A DNA stretch of 64,000 nucleotides from Xiphydria camelus. Lineage: Eukaryota > Arthropoda > Insecta > Hymenoptera > Xiphydriidae. Within the stretch, counting starts at the first letter, position 1; the number at the start of each line of letters is the position of its first letter. The position numbers and the translations under genes were made by a program. Below the pieces are notes generated by a model. The model did not search any database. It was not told the DNA's origin and saw only the letters and a program-made list of their open reading frames with translations. Positions 1 through 12,186 of the stretch are shown here, one piece after another. The stretch spans positions 10,066,356 to 10,130,355 of the forward strand of contig OY783199.1 of the NCBI GenBank assembly GCA_963678675.1, read 5' to 3'.

Positions 1-2612
1 TCATGCGATGTAGAAAATATTCCGAATGTGTAATTGTCAGACCGTACGCGTTAGTGACGAGAAACAATGTCGCTGTCTTTTTGTACACAAAGTGGCAGAA
101 ATGGGTTTTAGCAACGGGTCTTTTTAAAAATTTTAATATGGCCTCAATACACACACGACACAACACACATCCGGGAGATATTCGTTTCCGCACCGCGAAG
201 AATCGTTAGGTCCGATTCACACAGAACTGGTGCATGGTGGTGGTATGGGACTAGCGTGGTACGAGCATGTCCCACCTACATGTTAGCCTATAGGGACCGT
301 GCAAAAACTATAAAGGGAGTTGTAGCGTCGATGCTTGCGCTACATCTAGCGATTATAAGAAATTAAGGGATACTTTTTAACACGGGGAACATACACTCCC
401 CGACTCGGATTCTGTCGCTGGGGAATTTTCAAGAGGAAGTTTAGCAGAGTCTCGTGTAGATGACCGATACGGGAGACGACGCGGGAGATATATGGTTGAC
501 AGGATTGCGGGGTATGGAATGATGAAGTTGTTTTGTGAATACAGCGGGGTATGGAATGATGAAGTTGTTTAGTTACCACTACTTTACAATAATAACTTTT
601 TACAAAAATTTATTTTTATACAACGAATTCACAAAATTTAACCTCATCATTTCATACCCCGCAATCCTGTCAGCCACGTATCCCGCATCGTCTCCCGTAT
701 CGGTCATCTACACGCGACTCTGCTAAACTTCCTCTTGAAAATTCCCCAGCGACAGAATTCGAGTCGGGGTGTGTAGAATAAGAAAAGTTAAAAATGTTAA
801 AAATAATAAGGCACGGATTTTTTGCCAATACAAAATACCCTCACTGAAGGCCAAAATAAAGATAAAGGTGAAAAACTGTTTCACTCAGGTCATGTATTCA
901 ATGTTGAAGAGATAAATAATCCCGAAACACAAAAAGTAACCATAACCTCAAAGTTTGTAGCTCAGACCACAGTCTCAAAGGCTTATGACATTCGTTTATC
1001 ACGCTCCCATGCCCGATGAACGCTAGCAGTGGGAAATTTGTAAAATTTAATTGGTCCACTAGACGGTTTTTCATGATTCCCTGCACTTCAACAATTTTTA
1101 ATGCAACATACGTGCTACGATCCACGCATAATGATATTAATTATTTGTCCAAATAATTAATATTTCAATAATTAAAAATTTCTCCCATATGATCACTTGT
1201 AAAATTGTCTCCCAAAAATTCTAATTATTGCCATCAGGTGGCGTAGCAATCGACATGCACGGTCCCTATGAGGCTATTCAGATAGAGGTGACGTGGCACT
1301 GGCGTGGTGACTCCCGCCACCGCCACGCCACTTCGACACCATGAGAAGCCTACAGGAGTGGCACGTGCCATACGAAAGTCTGGTATTCCATCGCACGATA
1401 AACGGAATTCGGAAGGTCGATTCGTACCTCTTAACCCATTTGCATTAAAGCGCGGAAAAATTCCATGAGCCCGCGGCTGTCTTCTATCACCGAGTGCGGA
1501 ATAATCCGCGAGCCCGCGACTGTCTTTTGTTACAAGTCGCTGAATATTCTTCAGATGCAATACATTCTGAACGAGTTTTACTTTTGTTGTGAAAATCTTT
1601 CTAATTGCCACTAATGCTATGTGGGAATCTTTCTAATTCCCTAAATGCTATCATTGTTTCGACAAACGATAGTCGGAATTCTAAATATTAGTCCTAACCG
1701 CTCAGTATTATCACGATCTATATGCATACCTCATTAATCTAGGGTCAATCTCGCCATCAGATGGGCGGTATATAGGGTGTTTCCAAATTACGGTTCGTAA
1801 CTTCAGGGTGTAATTCCTTGCAATATTTTAATAAAAAAACCTTATATAAACATGTTTTGGTAATCGCTTATATTCCGAAATATAAGGTGTTGAAGATGTC
1901 AAAAAATCAATATTTTTGCACATAAAGCTTGAATGGTCGTTCTCAAAATTTTGGAGTTAACCCTTTGCCATCGAGGCCTTTTTCGCACGTGCGAATCAGC
2001 AACTCGAGATGATTTCGCGAATATCGCGAAAATCTAATGTACACTGTGAAAAGATTGTATAGTAAACTTTGTGTTACTAACTTTTCACCGTACAAATTTA
2101 TCCATTAAAATTACTATATACGATTAAAACAGTTATATTTACTACAGATTTGATTCCCTTTGCACTCGAGGACATTTCGCGCGCGCGAACCAGCAACACT
2201 CGAGGCGATTTTACCTTTTCGCGCGGACAAACCTATTCCATGCGAATGCTAAGCTGAGACTAACTACGCTGAATAAGAATGCAGGCCGAGCCTCGTAGTA
2301 TAGGTACGGGTACACTTAGCGTCATACCGCCCGAGCGAGAAATCTTATCGCGCGTCGGAAATAAACATATCGAATTTATATAAACACGGGAGCCGTGCCG
2401 CTCTAGTGGACGAGTCAAACCACCCGGACTTTTATTTTTCTCACCGTGTCCATACCCTTCCAAGTAGAATCTTGAAATTACCTTCATTAGACAGAGAAAA
2501 TTGCAATCTATACAAAATGATACCAAGACCAGCTCCCCACGCCCACTCAAACGCCCAGGGGTACCTCAGAACACCGATTCCTTAAACATTTCCAATGTTA
2601 AAAGAAAAATTG
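1..2612 (+). repeat. Large dispersed repeat, copy 1, left part
   Basis: Long stretches match 28139-33990 at high identity by eye: the opening motif at 10-70 recurs at 28145-28205, and 1690-2350 matches 31510-32230. The window starts inside this copy, so its true left end is not seen. Similarity stops near 2612 and resumes at 12187, where the second copy reads straight through, so 2613-12186 is extra here or deleted there. A 290-base stretch near 1272-1560 is absent from copy 2. No coding region is supported. A mariner-like end motif (TATAGGGTGTTTCC) sits near 1773 and a TTAA-CCCTTTGCC motif at 1959; both are also present in copy 2 and so are older than the duplication. Confidence 0.85.
392..775. 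repeat. Foldback inside the large repeat
   Basis: The arm at about 392-560 returns inverted at about 630-775. Both arms contain the CCCCGACTCGGATTCTGTCG block, the AAGAGGAAGTTTAGCAGAGTC block and the GCGGGGTATGGAATGATGA block. The loop is AT-rich. A related inverted pair occurs in copy 2 at about 28735-29085. Short open frames in it are by-products of the palindrome. Confidence 0.7.
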
Positions 2613-3232
2613 TCTCGGGAAGATGTGTTAAAAAAAAAGTGAAGCCGAAAAGGCTCGTTTGGCCAGAATTAAAAGTGACCCTATTAAAGCTAGGTATAAA
2701 GAAAATCAAAGGTTACAGTATTTTTTTAAAAAAAAGAGAAGAGTAATTGATAAGTAGTAAACAAAAAAAAAATCTTAGTTTTTGTTATAAATTTTTATTA
2801 TTACGAGATATTTATAATTTCTTAATGAAATTTTGTATTTTGAGTCTCAAATTTACACACGCGTACATGTATTATATTGGACTCTCTCGGCCGACCTATC
2901 GCTCCCTTTCTTTCTTTTTCTTTTTGCGACATTCTCACTCTCTCCCTCGATCCCTCGAATTTTCCTTCGGAATACGGCGATCAGTCCGAGTGGAAGAACC
3001 CTAATTTGCGGAAGGAGGTAAAGAGTCCGGTCCGGAAGCTCCTCCTTTTTATCGAAAACCCCGCGGCCTTTGGTTTCCTTCCGCTGAGGCAATTGTTGAA
3101 TAGCCGAGCAGAATACGTAACAAATTGAAGCTTTACAGTCGGTGTTAAAGTTCTGACGTATCGAAAATAAAAGCAGCAGTTGTGGCAACTATATTGGCCA
3201 TAAGTGTCATAATAATTATTCGTGTTTGATAA
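2613..3232. other. Stretch without a supported gene; possible short coding relic
   Basis: One frame at 2630-2745 reads as a lysine/arginine-rich helix (including KARLARIKSDPIKARYKEN). That resembles basic N-terminal segments of some arthropod transposon proteins, but it is short and flanked by stops. 2880-2990 is pyrimidine-rich. Nothing else is recognised. Confidence 0.25.
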
Positions 3233-3640
3233 CACAGTCGCACAAAAAAAAAGTGGGGTACTTATACATTTGATGTGCGATATATGTTATCCGTAGTAAT
3301 TTTGCCTCCTGATCACGAATCCGTTGTCAGAATTTGGCCATCACGTCACATTTTTTTTAATCTCAAAAAATCAGCCAGAGATCATGATTTTAAAAAAGTT
3401 AATGGACTTAAACAAGATTCGGTATAGGGGGTTTTTGGGTCGCTGATCACGAATCTGAAGTCGGATTTCAAAAATTCAAGATGGCGGATCCAATATGGGG
3501 GACGAGATTTTTGAAAATCGATGGATTCATGCCAAATTTGGTATAGGGTTTTTTTTGGGTCGCTGATCATGAATATGAAGTCAGATTTCAAAAATTCAAA
3601 ATGGCGGATCCAATATAGCGGACGAGATTTTCGAAAATCT
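3233..3640 (+). repeat. CACAG-ended element end with ~119-bp tandem units
   Basis: The segment opens with CACAGTCGCACAAAAAAAAA and runs into units of about 119 bases built on GGGTCGCTGATCACGAATCTG, followed by AAAATTCAAGATGGCGGATCC. Two full units (about 3420-3640) and a diverged leading one are present. The same end and units recur in opposite orientation at 56210-56690, and units alone recur at 51880-52150. The matching opposite end is not visible nearby, so this is a fragment. Confidence 0.7.
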
Positions 3641-3802
3641 TGAATGCAATAATCCCTTATTAGGACCTGAAATTCAATTTCAAGGCCATCACAATTCTTT
3701 TAATCCTGTATCTCTTGTATATTTTATAAATATATATCGATTTCTAAAAAGCGGGAAGAAACTACAAAAACGAAATTTACGTGAAAAATCCACCTTCAAA
3801 TA

Positions 3803-4968
3803 GGGGAGAGTGGTCTATAGTGGAAGAGTTTTCATTTTTTTGTTCCACAGTGTTTATTTTTTGTTGTTTTTAATGATTCAAATTCTCAATTAATTAGTCC
3901 AGGTATGTCTTAATTGGATACAGGTGAATTACGGGGTAAGTTGAAAGATCAACGGGTATTCGCCCTTTGACCCAGTATAAACCACTTGTCCCAGCATAGA
4001 CCACCCATGATCCTTAGTGGGACGTATATAGGTCTATACTGGGACATGCAGTTTTATTTTGAGTTTTATACTCCGAATTATAGGTTGCTTAAAAAACATT
4101 TTTGAATATAAAACTTTTATTGATGTAAGTTCCAATACAAACATAAAAACTGTATGTGGTTAACAAAACTTGAAACTTTATTAATAAACAAAAGCTGTTT
4201 ATTAATGTTTGAAAAAATATAAAGTATTAAAAACCTGTACTTTACAGATTAAAAAATAATAATAAAAGTTTATAATGCCGAATTAGACAAAAAATAGCTA
4301 TTGCAGATTTGCTAACTTCCGATTGGGCCTCAAAGCGGATTTATTCGGTTTTGCTCCAAAGCTCCTCAATTAATGCTTCCCTCAGACGGCAATGATATCA
4401 AGCGGTATGAGCCGTTGTGTCAAATTTCGTCCAACGTGCGACGGAACATCTCACTTAAAATATCTAAGCCTTTTAAGTGAATTCTGTTCAAACTATTATA
4501 GCATAGTTTACGCGTGTCCCACCGAAGACCATTTCATTGCATTGTCCCACTATGAACCATACCAAAATGTCCCACTATGAACCAGGTTCACAAAAATGAC
4601 ATTATTGTTAAATTCCTACAGTCTCTAGGCAACATACAATACGCCAAGTTGTTTGTATAATTATACCTTTATACCATAGCCTCAAACCAGCATAAGCAAC
4701 GTTTTAAAAATATATCAACCAAAAGAGCTACCTACATAGTACTGCATAATCAAAATCAAAATCAGAAATTGAAACTTTACGTACCATTTTTTCTTAAAAG
4801 TACCATTTATAGACAAATGTTTTACACAAATTAAGAAAAAAATGACTACACAAAATCAACATAAACAGTAGCACATGATAAGGTTACTTGTCACTAACAG
4901 CTGATTCTTACAGTTGCCACGTCTTTTGTCCCAGTATGAACCACGTCCCACTACAAACCACTCTCCCC
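3803..4968. mobile_element. TA-flanked DNA element, TIR GGGGAGAGTGGT
   Basis: The left end is TA then GGGGAGAGTGGTCTATAGTGG. The right end is the inverse, finishing ACCACTCTCCCC then TA. The size is 1166 bases, with an apparent TA target duplication. Near both ends a short phrase recurs: GTCCCAGCATAGACCA, GTCCCACTATGAACCA (twice near 4550-4580), GTCCCAGTATGAACCA and GTCCCACTACAAACCA. This looks like subterminal protein-binding repeats. No transposase is visible, so the element is non-autonomous. A block at 4390-4455 is shared with 41141-41200. Confidence 0.75.
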
Positions 4969-5247
4969 TAACCTATACGATTACTTTTTTTCTCGAACAA
5001 GAATACATATTTCGATCGGAAACTTCCCATCCGATTCATTTTCAATGTCAAAATAGGGGTTTTCATTTAACATTTTTAAGTTGAATATGAAATAACCTCT
5101 AAATATGATCTCGAAATCAACTTCAAGGTCATCACGAAATACAGTTTTCTTACCCCTACAAGTTTTGTACTCAACGCTTTTCTCTGAAACCATTATTTTC
5201 CGAGTTCTTCCGGTGTTCTGCTATTTCTGTACTCGTATACACATTTG

Positions 5248-5404
5248 CTATATGCGCGTACAGACACTTTTATATTTGAGTGAGCATGTATACGTGTGCA
5301 GCAAATGCCATACGAATAGTACCGACATTTTAAATAGATGGCGTTGCGAACATGCAATAACACATGCTCACTGAAACATAACAGTATTTGTACGCACATA
5401 GCGA
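5248..5404. repeat. Imperfect foldback next to the MITE
   Basis: The arm TATGCGCGTACAGACACTTT near 5250 is answered by an inverted GTATTTGTACGCACATA at 5386-5402. A second inverted pair (GTGAGCATGT / ACATGCTCACTG) lies inside. It ends two bases before the TA of the next element. Confidence 0.5.
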
Positions 5405-5407
5405 ATA

Positions 5408-5644
5408 GGGGAGAGTCGTTAAATTTGGATCCACGCCTACATTGGACCATCTCTGTATCTAGAACAGTAGGGATATTTTGCTTTGTTTGGCTAGTTAAAT
5501 AATTTCTAATGCTCATACGTAAAGTTGGATGATGCACCTTGCTATTAATTCTAGCGGCCATATTTGTAACTGGTAGGGTAGTAACAGTTCTAAATACAAA
5601 AGTGGTCTAACTTAAGCGCCGGATCAAATTCGGCTATTCTCCCC
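5408..5644. mobile_element. MITE with TAGGGGAGA ends
   Basis: A 237-bp element flanked by TA on both sides (5406-5407 and 5645-5646). The left end is GGGGAGAGTCG and the right end is TATTCTCCCC. It shares the first eight bases with the elements at 3803-4968 and 51488-57221. It is non-coding. Confidence 0.6.
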
Positions 5645-5646
5645 TA

Positions 5647-6309
5647 TAGTTTTGCAGTTTAGCATTAAACACCGATAAGATAATTCTTTTCAAAGTACAC
5701 TTTAGGTATACTTATCAGATTATTTAGCATAAATATCTAAAACGATCGATCACAGAGATCGAACGCGACTGCGACTGCGAAAGACTTTCTACGTCGTACC
5801 CCCCTGTACGCATTGCCGTCCCTATACGGAACCGTTTCACTAGCCAGTCTGGCTGCTGCAACCCTTTCTCTACTTACCGTACGACCTCGCATCTGTTATT
5901 GTACCGGTACGGTTTCTATGCCGCGATTGCTCAGGGTTCCTATTGTCCCCATACCAACTTGTCTCCTCTATCTTTTTTTCAGCAGTTCTTATACTTTCTC
6001 AGTTTGAAAGAGTGAGATTTCACTCCGACGCAGTGAAAAGTGAACTACAGTCCGATTTAAAGTGAAACATTTACTCTCAAGGTGAATTTACATTATGAGA
6101 GAATAAATTTCCATTCCGAAAAGATAAATATTTTAGTCTTAACAATTAAATAGTTCGCCCTTAATCAAACTTTCACTTTGTTCGTGTGAAATATCTCTCT
6201 CTTCGAAATTTAGAGCGTAACAACCACACGCTCTAAAAAAGACATGTGCCGTAAGTGAAATCCATCTGAGACTGAAGGAAATTCTTCTCAGTTCACTTTT
6301 TTTTTTTGG
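5647..6309. other. No gene seen
   Basis: Unique-looking sequence. Around 6010-6300 several TTCACTCC/AGTGAA words suggest remnants of an inverted-repeat element, but I could not define ends. Confidence 0.3.
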
Positions 6310-6890
6310 AGGGGGAATGCTCTTTACGCACACCCGGACCGAGCAATGACCGGGTAGTGCGGGACTCGGGTCACCCCGCTACCGTGTGAGCCCTGTAGTG
6401 CAATGCGGGGGCCCCATACCCGGGCACTAAACCTAACCTCCATGAAACATGCCCTTAAGGGTAGGCACCGGGAAAACAGCGGTCACGTAAGACCAGCACA
6501 CCTCCGGAACCCTCATCCTCGTAGTCAAAAGCTCTCCACCACCTCTAGGAACTCAGGTGCAGAGAATTGAAGAAAAGGTGGATAGGCGAAGAAGAACGAC
6601 AGGGAAGAAGAAAATCACCTGATAACCAACCAACAAGCCACCCATCCAAAGAAGGACACCTCAAGGGAGAGATGCCTTGACGTGGTTACCTTTGTGAGGA
6701 CGGTCCTAACCAGGAAGGAGGTGGCTGAAAGAGAAAGAGAGGCGGCTGGTCGTGGCAGACGTTAGGGTTTCAGCTACGGTGCAGCGGGCGGCTTGCATGA
6801 GAGGCTGCGGAACCTGCGTCATACTTCTCGTAAGTGCAGGTCTGTAATGCCGGCCTTGAGTCGGCACCGTAGAAACAGCCCTCTCTCCTC
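6310..6890 (+). other. GC-rich segment, possible LINE 5' region
   Basis: Composition changes sharply to GC-rich, and there is no long frame. It begins after a T-run with GGAGGGGGAATGCTC. The style (ACCGGGTAGTGCGGG, CGGGGGCCCCATACCCGGG) resembles 5' untranslated regions of insect non-LTR retrotransposons, but no diagnostic domain supports that. Confidence 0.25.
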
Positions 6891-7222
6891 TCCTTTGAAG
6901 GTCTTAGTTGTAGTCAGTTCACGACCCTAATAGAATTTTGCTTGTAGGAAGACCAAAATTCTCTCCATACCTAATCCACTTGCTGTAAGCAAATTGTCAG
7001 CTTAACGTAATTAGACAAATATGCAGGCTTCGTATCAGAAGTCTTCCTCTTGAGGTAAGAATAGTTTTCCTCTCAACTTAAGAAGACATGTTGTAGCCGC
7101 AACTAAACTAACTACTTCATTATTTCAATTAGAAACGTAATTTCACATTGGTTTATTTGGCGCCAAAAATATAGATATGCGAAATATATATTATAATTTT
7201 AGCCCTATAAACCAGTTAAAAT

Positions 7223-7236
7223 CCATAAGTCTCTTA
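7223..7236. repeat. Target site duplication, left copy (LINE)
   Basis: CCATAAGTCTCTTA here is repeated exactly at 11860-11873, immediately after the LINE tail. This fixes both ends of the insertion. Confidence 0.9.
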
Positions 7237-7406
7237 TTGGCTACGAGCGGACGCATCTCTGTGGGCTGCGATGAAGAAAATAGTGAAATCGCGAAAGTAA
7301 ATAGAGAAAGGGCACAAGTGTAGTGTGAAAGCAGAGTGAAAGGGCCGTTACAAGCCGGGAAGAGTGAGTAGCAAAAGATTTTGCAGAAAAAAGGTAGGAT
7401 AGGAAG

Positions 7407-8463
7407 ATGAATCCGGCACATGAAGCAGAGGTTAGGGCCGCAGAAAACGAGTGAAAAGAGGGCGATGCAAACGCCACCGGCAAGAGTGGACGGGGAAGAG
7501 AGGAATCCACGGAACCTGCAACTGTCGGTAAGAGAAAAAAGGGAAGGCCAAAAAAGGACAGCAAGTCAAGCGACGAAACTCTGGACAAGTTCGGGTTTGG
7601 GAAAGACAAGGCAGACGCGGAGCATGAAGGAGGTAAGCAAAAAGTCCCACTCACACGACCGGGAAAGAAGAAGGAAAATGAAAATGAAAATGAAAAGGAA
7701 AAGTCAAACCAAGAGGGGATGCCCGAAGAGGAGACACCCGTGCAGGACGAAGCACAGGAAACGGAAAGGGCTAGCGGAGATAGCGGAGGGCCAGCACCGG
7801 CCAGCGAGGAACAAACCCCGTCACATCAGGGAAGAGAAGAGATAAGAAACCCGTTCGAGGGGATGGAAAGGCGACTAATGGAAAAAATTAACCAAAGATT
7901 CGAGGGGATACGCCAAGAAATGGAACTTCAGGAAGAAAGACACAGAGCGGAATTAGGGACAACAAGAAGGGACAGCGAGTGCAAAAAACTCATGTGGAAC
8001 CTGAAAAGAGAAATTGAAATCTTAAAGAGGGAAATAGAAACGATAGTAATGACTGTCGGCCAGTCCATAAGACAAGAGGAGGAGCCGAGACGGACAGAAA
8101 CGGGAACACCAGTGTGCAGGGACAGCGGAGAGGTGGACAGGGTCAGGATAACTCATCAAGAGGAGCAGGGAAAGGACAGACACGTGAGCCACACTGGCTA
8201 AGGAGAAGGAGAAGAGAGAGTCGAGCTAAGACAAAAAGCAGTTAGCGAGGACGCATGGGGAACTGACGAGGAAGAGGAAGAAAACGACGGAGAGGAAGGT
8301 AGGGGCAACGTAGGATGGGACTTGCAACAAAAAGAGTGGAAAATGCCAGAGCCGCTAGCAGAAAGGGAACTCGAATACGAAATGAAGGAGAGGAGAAGGA
8401 GAAGAAAAACAGTCATAATACGAAGGATCAGAACGACGGGAAGAAATCTGGACAGAAAAATAC
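7407..8463 (+). pseudogene. LINE ORF1 (gag-like), broken
   Basis: The start at 7407 opens a frame with a TGA after 15 codons, continues to a TAA at 8199-8201, then stays open in the same frame to about 8463. The deduced protein is very hydrophilic. It has a basic Lys/Arg-rich N-terminal third, an acidic Glu-rich middle (about codons 100-140), a probable coiled coil (codons 150-220) and a basic RRRRRK cluster near the end. No zinc knuckle is seen. Position and composition fit an ORF1 nucleic-acid-binding protein. A G11 run at 8526-8536 marks the decayed border with ORF2. Confidence 0.6.
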
Positions 8464-8569
8464 AATGATACTACGCAGTGAGGCAAGGCTAGCGACGGAA
8501 CTAGTGAGCACAAAACCAATGGCTGGGGGGGGGGGGATGTTAGTACGTTTGAAGTCAATAGAGGACAAG

Positions 8570-11500
8570 ATGGCATTACTATCAAGGGAGCGCGAGCTCG
8601 AAGAGAAACGTATCTAGCTCCAGGAGTACAAAACACCAAGGGAGGAAGAGGTACAAGCATGGATACACAGACAAGCGGGAATCGAAGGAGCAGAGGAAAA
8701 ACGGTGAGGGAACGATACATGAAGCTGTACGTGAATGACATCTGGAAAGTGTGGAACGAATGCTCGGCAAAGCTGGAACGAGAGGACAACGAGAGGTGAT
8801 GGGACAACGAAGAACGAGGGAGGAATTAGTGTGATATGTGTGGGAGATTTTACTGCGAGAATAGGAACTGAGCAAGCAGTAGACGAGGGGGGGGGGCGGG
8901 AGGGGCGGAGAAAATCAGAAGATAAAACTGTAAACGCGGAAGGGAAGAAACTGTTGAGTGTGTGAGGAATGGGATATGACTGTGATGAACGGAAGAATGT
9001 GTGGAGACCGCGAGGGGAAACTAACATGGGTAGGGGAGGGGGGAGGCTCAGTCATCGACTACGTCATTGCCATAGAAGGGGAAGGGGAAAAATGGATCAA
9101 AAGTCCCCAAATCAAGCCGAGAATCGACTCAGACCACCTCCCGGTAACCTTCTCTTTAGCGATTCGCATTCCGTTACAAATAATAAGAAACAGCAATACA
9201 TATGATAGTAGGCAAGGGGAAGGAAAGTTGGTGTGGAACAGGGATAAAGTGAAGGAATACTATGAAGCAATGGAAAAGAAATGGAAAGAAAGGGGTGACA
9301 GGAGCGGACCAGAAGAACAGTGGGAAAAATTAAAAACCAGCATCAAAGAAACAGCGCAAGAACTTGGAATGTTGAAGAGGGGAAAAGGGGGGAAAGGACA
9401 TAGTTCAATGGGGAATGTAGAGAACAGAGGAAGGTAGTATGAGCCTGTTAAAAAAAATTCCTGAAAAACAAGGGGGAGACACAAAAAAGAGCTGCGCTGC
9501 AAAGGAAAAAACTAAAAGAAATCTATAAGGAGAAGAAGCGAGATTGGTACAAGGAAAAATGGGAAAAAGTAGAGAAAAGTAAAGACACGAAGGAATTCTG
9601 GGAGGCATTAAGGGGGTTCAGGAAATCGAGGCAAGTAAAGGGATAGAACATCGAAAAAAAAGAGTGGGTAAAACATTTTAAAGAACTGTTAGGCGCGGAG
9701 GGAGAAAGAAGGGCGGAAAATAGGGAAACGGAAATAGAAGAGGAGGAAGAGCTAAACCAAGAAATAGGACTTAAGGAAATGTTAGACGCTATAAAAAAGA
9801 TGAAAAGTGGCAAAGCGACAGGAGAAGACGGGATAGGAATAGAATTTATAAAGGCACCGCCAGAAAAATGGCTAGGAGAAATTCAGGATATACTAAACGA
9901 AGTGTGGAACAGGGGGAGAATAATAGAGGGATGGGAAAAAGCGAGATTGTACCCAATATTTAAATCAGGGGAGGAAAGGGAGGTAGGAAACTATAGGGGA
10001 ATAGCATTATTAAACGTAGGATACAAGATATTGACAAACATAATAACGAACAGACTAAGGGAATGGGCAGAGAGAAAAGGGATGCTACGGGAAAGCCAGG
10101 CTGGTTTCAGGAAGGGGAGGGGGACAAGGGACCACGTATTCGTACTCAACGCATTAATTGGAAATAAACTGAAGGAAGAGAAGGGGAGACTGTACGTAGC
10201 ATTTGTGGACCTAAGGAAGGCGTTCGATATAGTAGACAGGGACTTATTGCTGAAAAAACTGAGGAAGATGGGGGTAAGGGGTAACATGTACAGAATAATC
10301 GAAAACATATACAGCAAGACAAAGAACGATATAATCACGATGGAAGGGATCACAGATGAATTCGATATGACTTGTGGGGTAAGACAAGGGTGCCCGTTAA
10401 GCCCGCTGTTGTTCTGTCTATTTCTAGACGATATAGACGAAGACTGGGAAAAAAGAAATGATGGAGGGACGATAATAGGCTGGAAAAAAATATATGCATT
10501 AAAATTCGCAGATGACATAGCAATAGTAGCAGATTATGCGGAGGGGCTAAGGGAGATGCTACAAACATTAGAAAGATACGCAAGAAGGAACAAGCTAAGA
10601 GTCAACGAAAACAAAACCAAAGCTATGGTGTTCAAGAGGGGTGAGAGGAGGAAGAAGGGAGAATCATGGGAGCTAGGCGGAATGAAATTGGAAGTAGTGG
10701 AGAGATTTAAATACTTAGGCTTTTGGTTCTCTTCAAATAATGGACACGGCGAACACGTAAGGGCGATGGCAGGGAAAGCGAGTAGAGCAATAAATATGGC
10801 GTGGGGAATTATGAAAAGGGCAAAAATAGACAGACTCAAAAAAGGCTCTATCCTATAGAGGCGCTAGCCAAAGCAGGGTGCCTATTTGGGGTAGAAGTAT
10901 GGGGATGGAGAAGATGGAATGAAGTGGAAAGAATGCAGGGTAGATACGTTAAAATGGCAATGGGACTCAGCAAAAACACGCCGGGATACATATAGAGAAT
11001 GGAATCGGGGGAAAGGGAAATAGAAACAGAAACCAGGAGCAGAGCGTGGGGATATCTGATAAAAATAGCGCTCTTAATGGGGGAAGAGAGGTGGCCAAAA
11101 ATTTGTCTACTAGAGGAATTAAAAAACATAGAGAGAGGCAGAACAATAACATGGGGGTAAACCTAGAAGCGGCGCTGAGAGAAGTAGGAGATAGTCAGAC
11201 AATTAGATTAATAAGGGAGGGAGGGGACAGAGACTTAATTAGGAAACTAGCGGAGCAAGCAGTAAGAATCAAGGAGGATCGAGGAATACAAGGAGACTGG
11301 GAAAGAATCAATAACTCAAGATACTGTAGGCAATACAAGGAATGGAAAAACGACATTAAAAAGGAAGAGTATTGGGAACTAAGGGAAATAAAAGGGAGGG
11401 ACAAAGAACAGTGGGCAAGAATGAGGTGCGGGAAACTAGGCAAGGAGGGGGAGAGGGGGTACAAGGACAAAAAATGCAGGGTATGTGGAGAGGAAGAAGA

Positions 11501-11710
11501 GAACATAAATCATATTTGGGTATGTAAGAAGGCGAAATAAAAAATGGAGAAAAAAGCAAGGGAGGAGTTTGAGGAGTAAAGAGGAGAACGGGAGGGAGGG
11601 GAGTTAACCCAATGGATACAAAGATGTATGAAAGGTAGGCCGATACCAGCAATATGCGAATATGCAAGACAATTTGAAAAGTTGGTAAAGGCGCAGACGA
11701 CGGAGCAATA
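8570..11710 (+). pseudogene. LINE ORF2: endonuclease and reverse transcriptase, frameshifted
   Basis: The endonuclease C-terminal half shows GDFTARIG (about 8850), then after a frameshift near 8960 SVIDYVI (9050-9070) and SDHLPV (9128-9145). The RT runs about 9453-10850 with GKATGEDGI, YRGIALLN, AGFRKGRGTRDH, VDLRKAFD, GVRQGCPLSPLLF and the catalytic FADDIA (10506-10523). After a frameshift near 10845 the thumb region continues, and the C-terminus carries CxxC...HxxxxC (CRVCGEEEENINHIWVC, about 11475-11525). The frame finally closes at 11710. At least four frameshifts and about six in-frame stops are visible. RNase H is not recognised. It would copy the LINE RNA at a nicked target site. Confidence 0.9.
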
Positions 11711-11859
11711 AGAAAGGGGGGGTTGGGGGTAAAACACCAAAGGGTAAACATAGAACTGTAATAAATAAATAGATAGGATAAGCGACGCGGGGGACGGGGG
11801 GGGGGAGATGTAAAAAGTTGTAATAAAAACTGTACATAAGACAAAATAAACTACTACTA

Positions 11860-11873
11860 CCATAAGTCTCTTA
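11860..11873. repeat. Target site duplication, right copy (LINE)
   Basis: Exact repeat of 7223-7236 directly after the CTA tail. Confidence 0.9.
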
Positions 11874-12186
11874 GTTACTAGAATTTTAGTTTCTACATAA
11901 CCGGCATAGATGCTTATTCATAATAGTATACGGAATGACATGGGCTGTGGTGATGCGAGGTTAAAGACCAAGGCAAGGCAGCACTGTTAGCCTAAATACA
12001 AGCAGACTACATGTTTGCAGCAATCGGAAGTCTGCTTGCCATAAGCGGATTCTTTCGTTTGTTTCAAATAGCTGTGATAATACTTGCATCGAAAGGAAAA
12101 ATATTTGAGAGAAATGGTTTTATCAAATGTTAAGCAGATACTGTACCATGGAAGCTTCCTAGAGGAAATGAATTTTTCTTTTGCGC

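Larger units (their letters stand above)
7237..11859 (+). mobile_element. Non-LTR retrotransposon (LINE), near full length
   Basis: The 4623-base insertion lies between perfect 14-base direct repeats and ends in a short CTACTACTA tail. It has a short 5' untranslated region, an ORF1-like reading frame and an ORF2 with apurinic endonuclease, reverse transcriptase and a C-terminal CCHC-type zinc motif. The + strand is strongly purine-rich throughout. The clade is uncertain; the endonuclease type, RT motifs and C-terminal finger fit the I/Jockey group of insect LINEs. Several stops and frameshifts make it inactive, but the intact duplications indicate a fairly recent insertion. Confidence 0.9.

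Noticed and set aside
1959..2230. TTAACCCTTTGCC as a piggyBac-like end
   Set aside because: The related word at 2157 is in direct, not inverted, orientation, so no element can be delimited.
7400..11860. Many long minus-strand frames rich in Ser, Leu and Phe
   Set aside because: They are shadows of the purine-rich LINE on the opposite strand and contain no domains.
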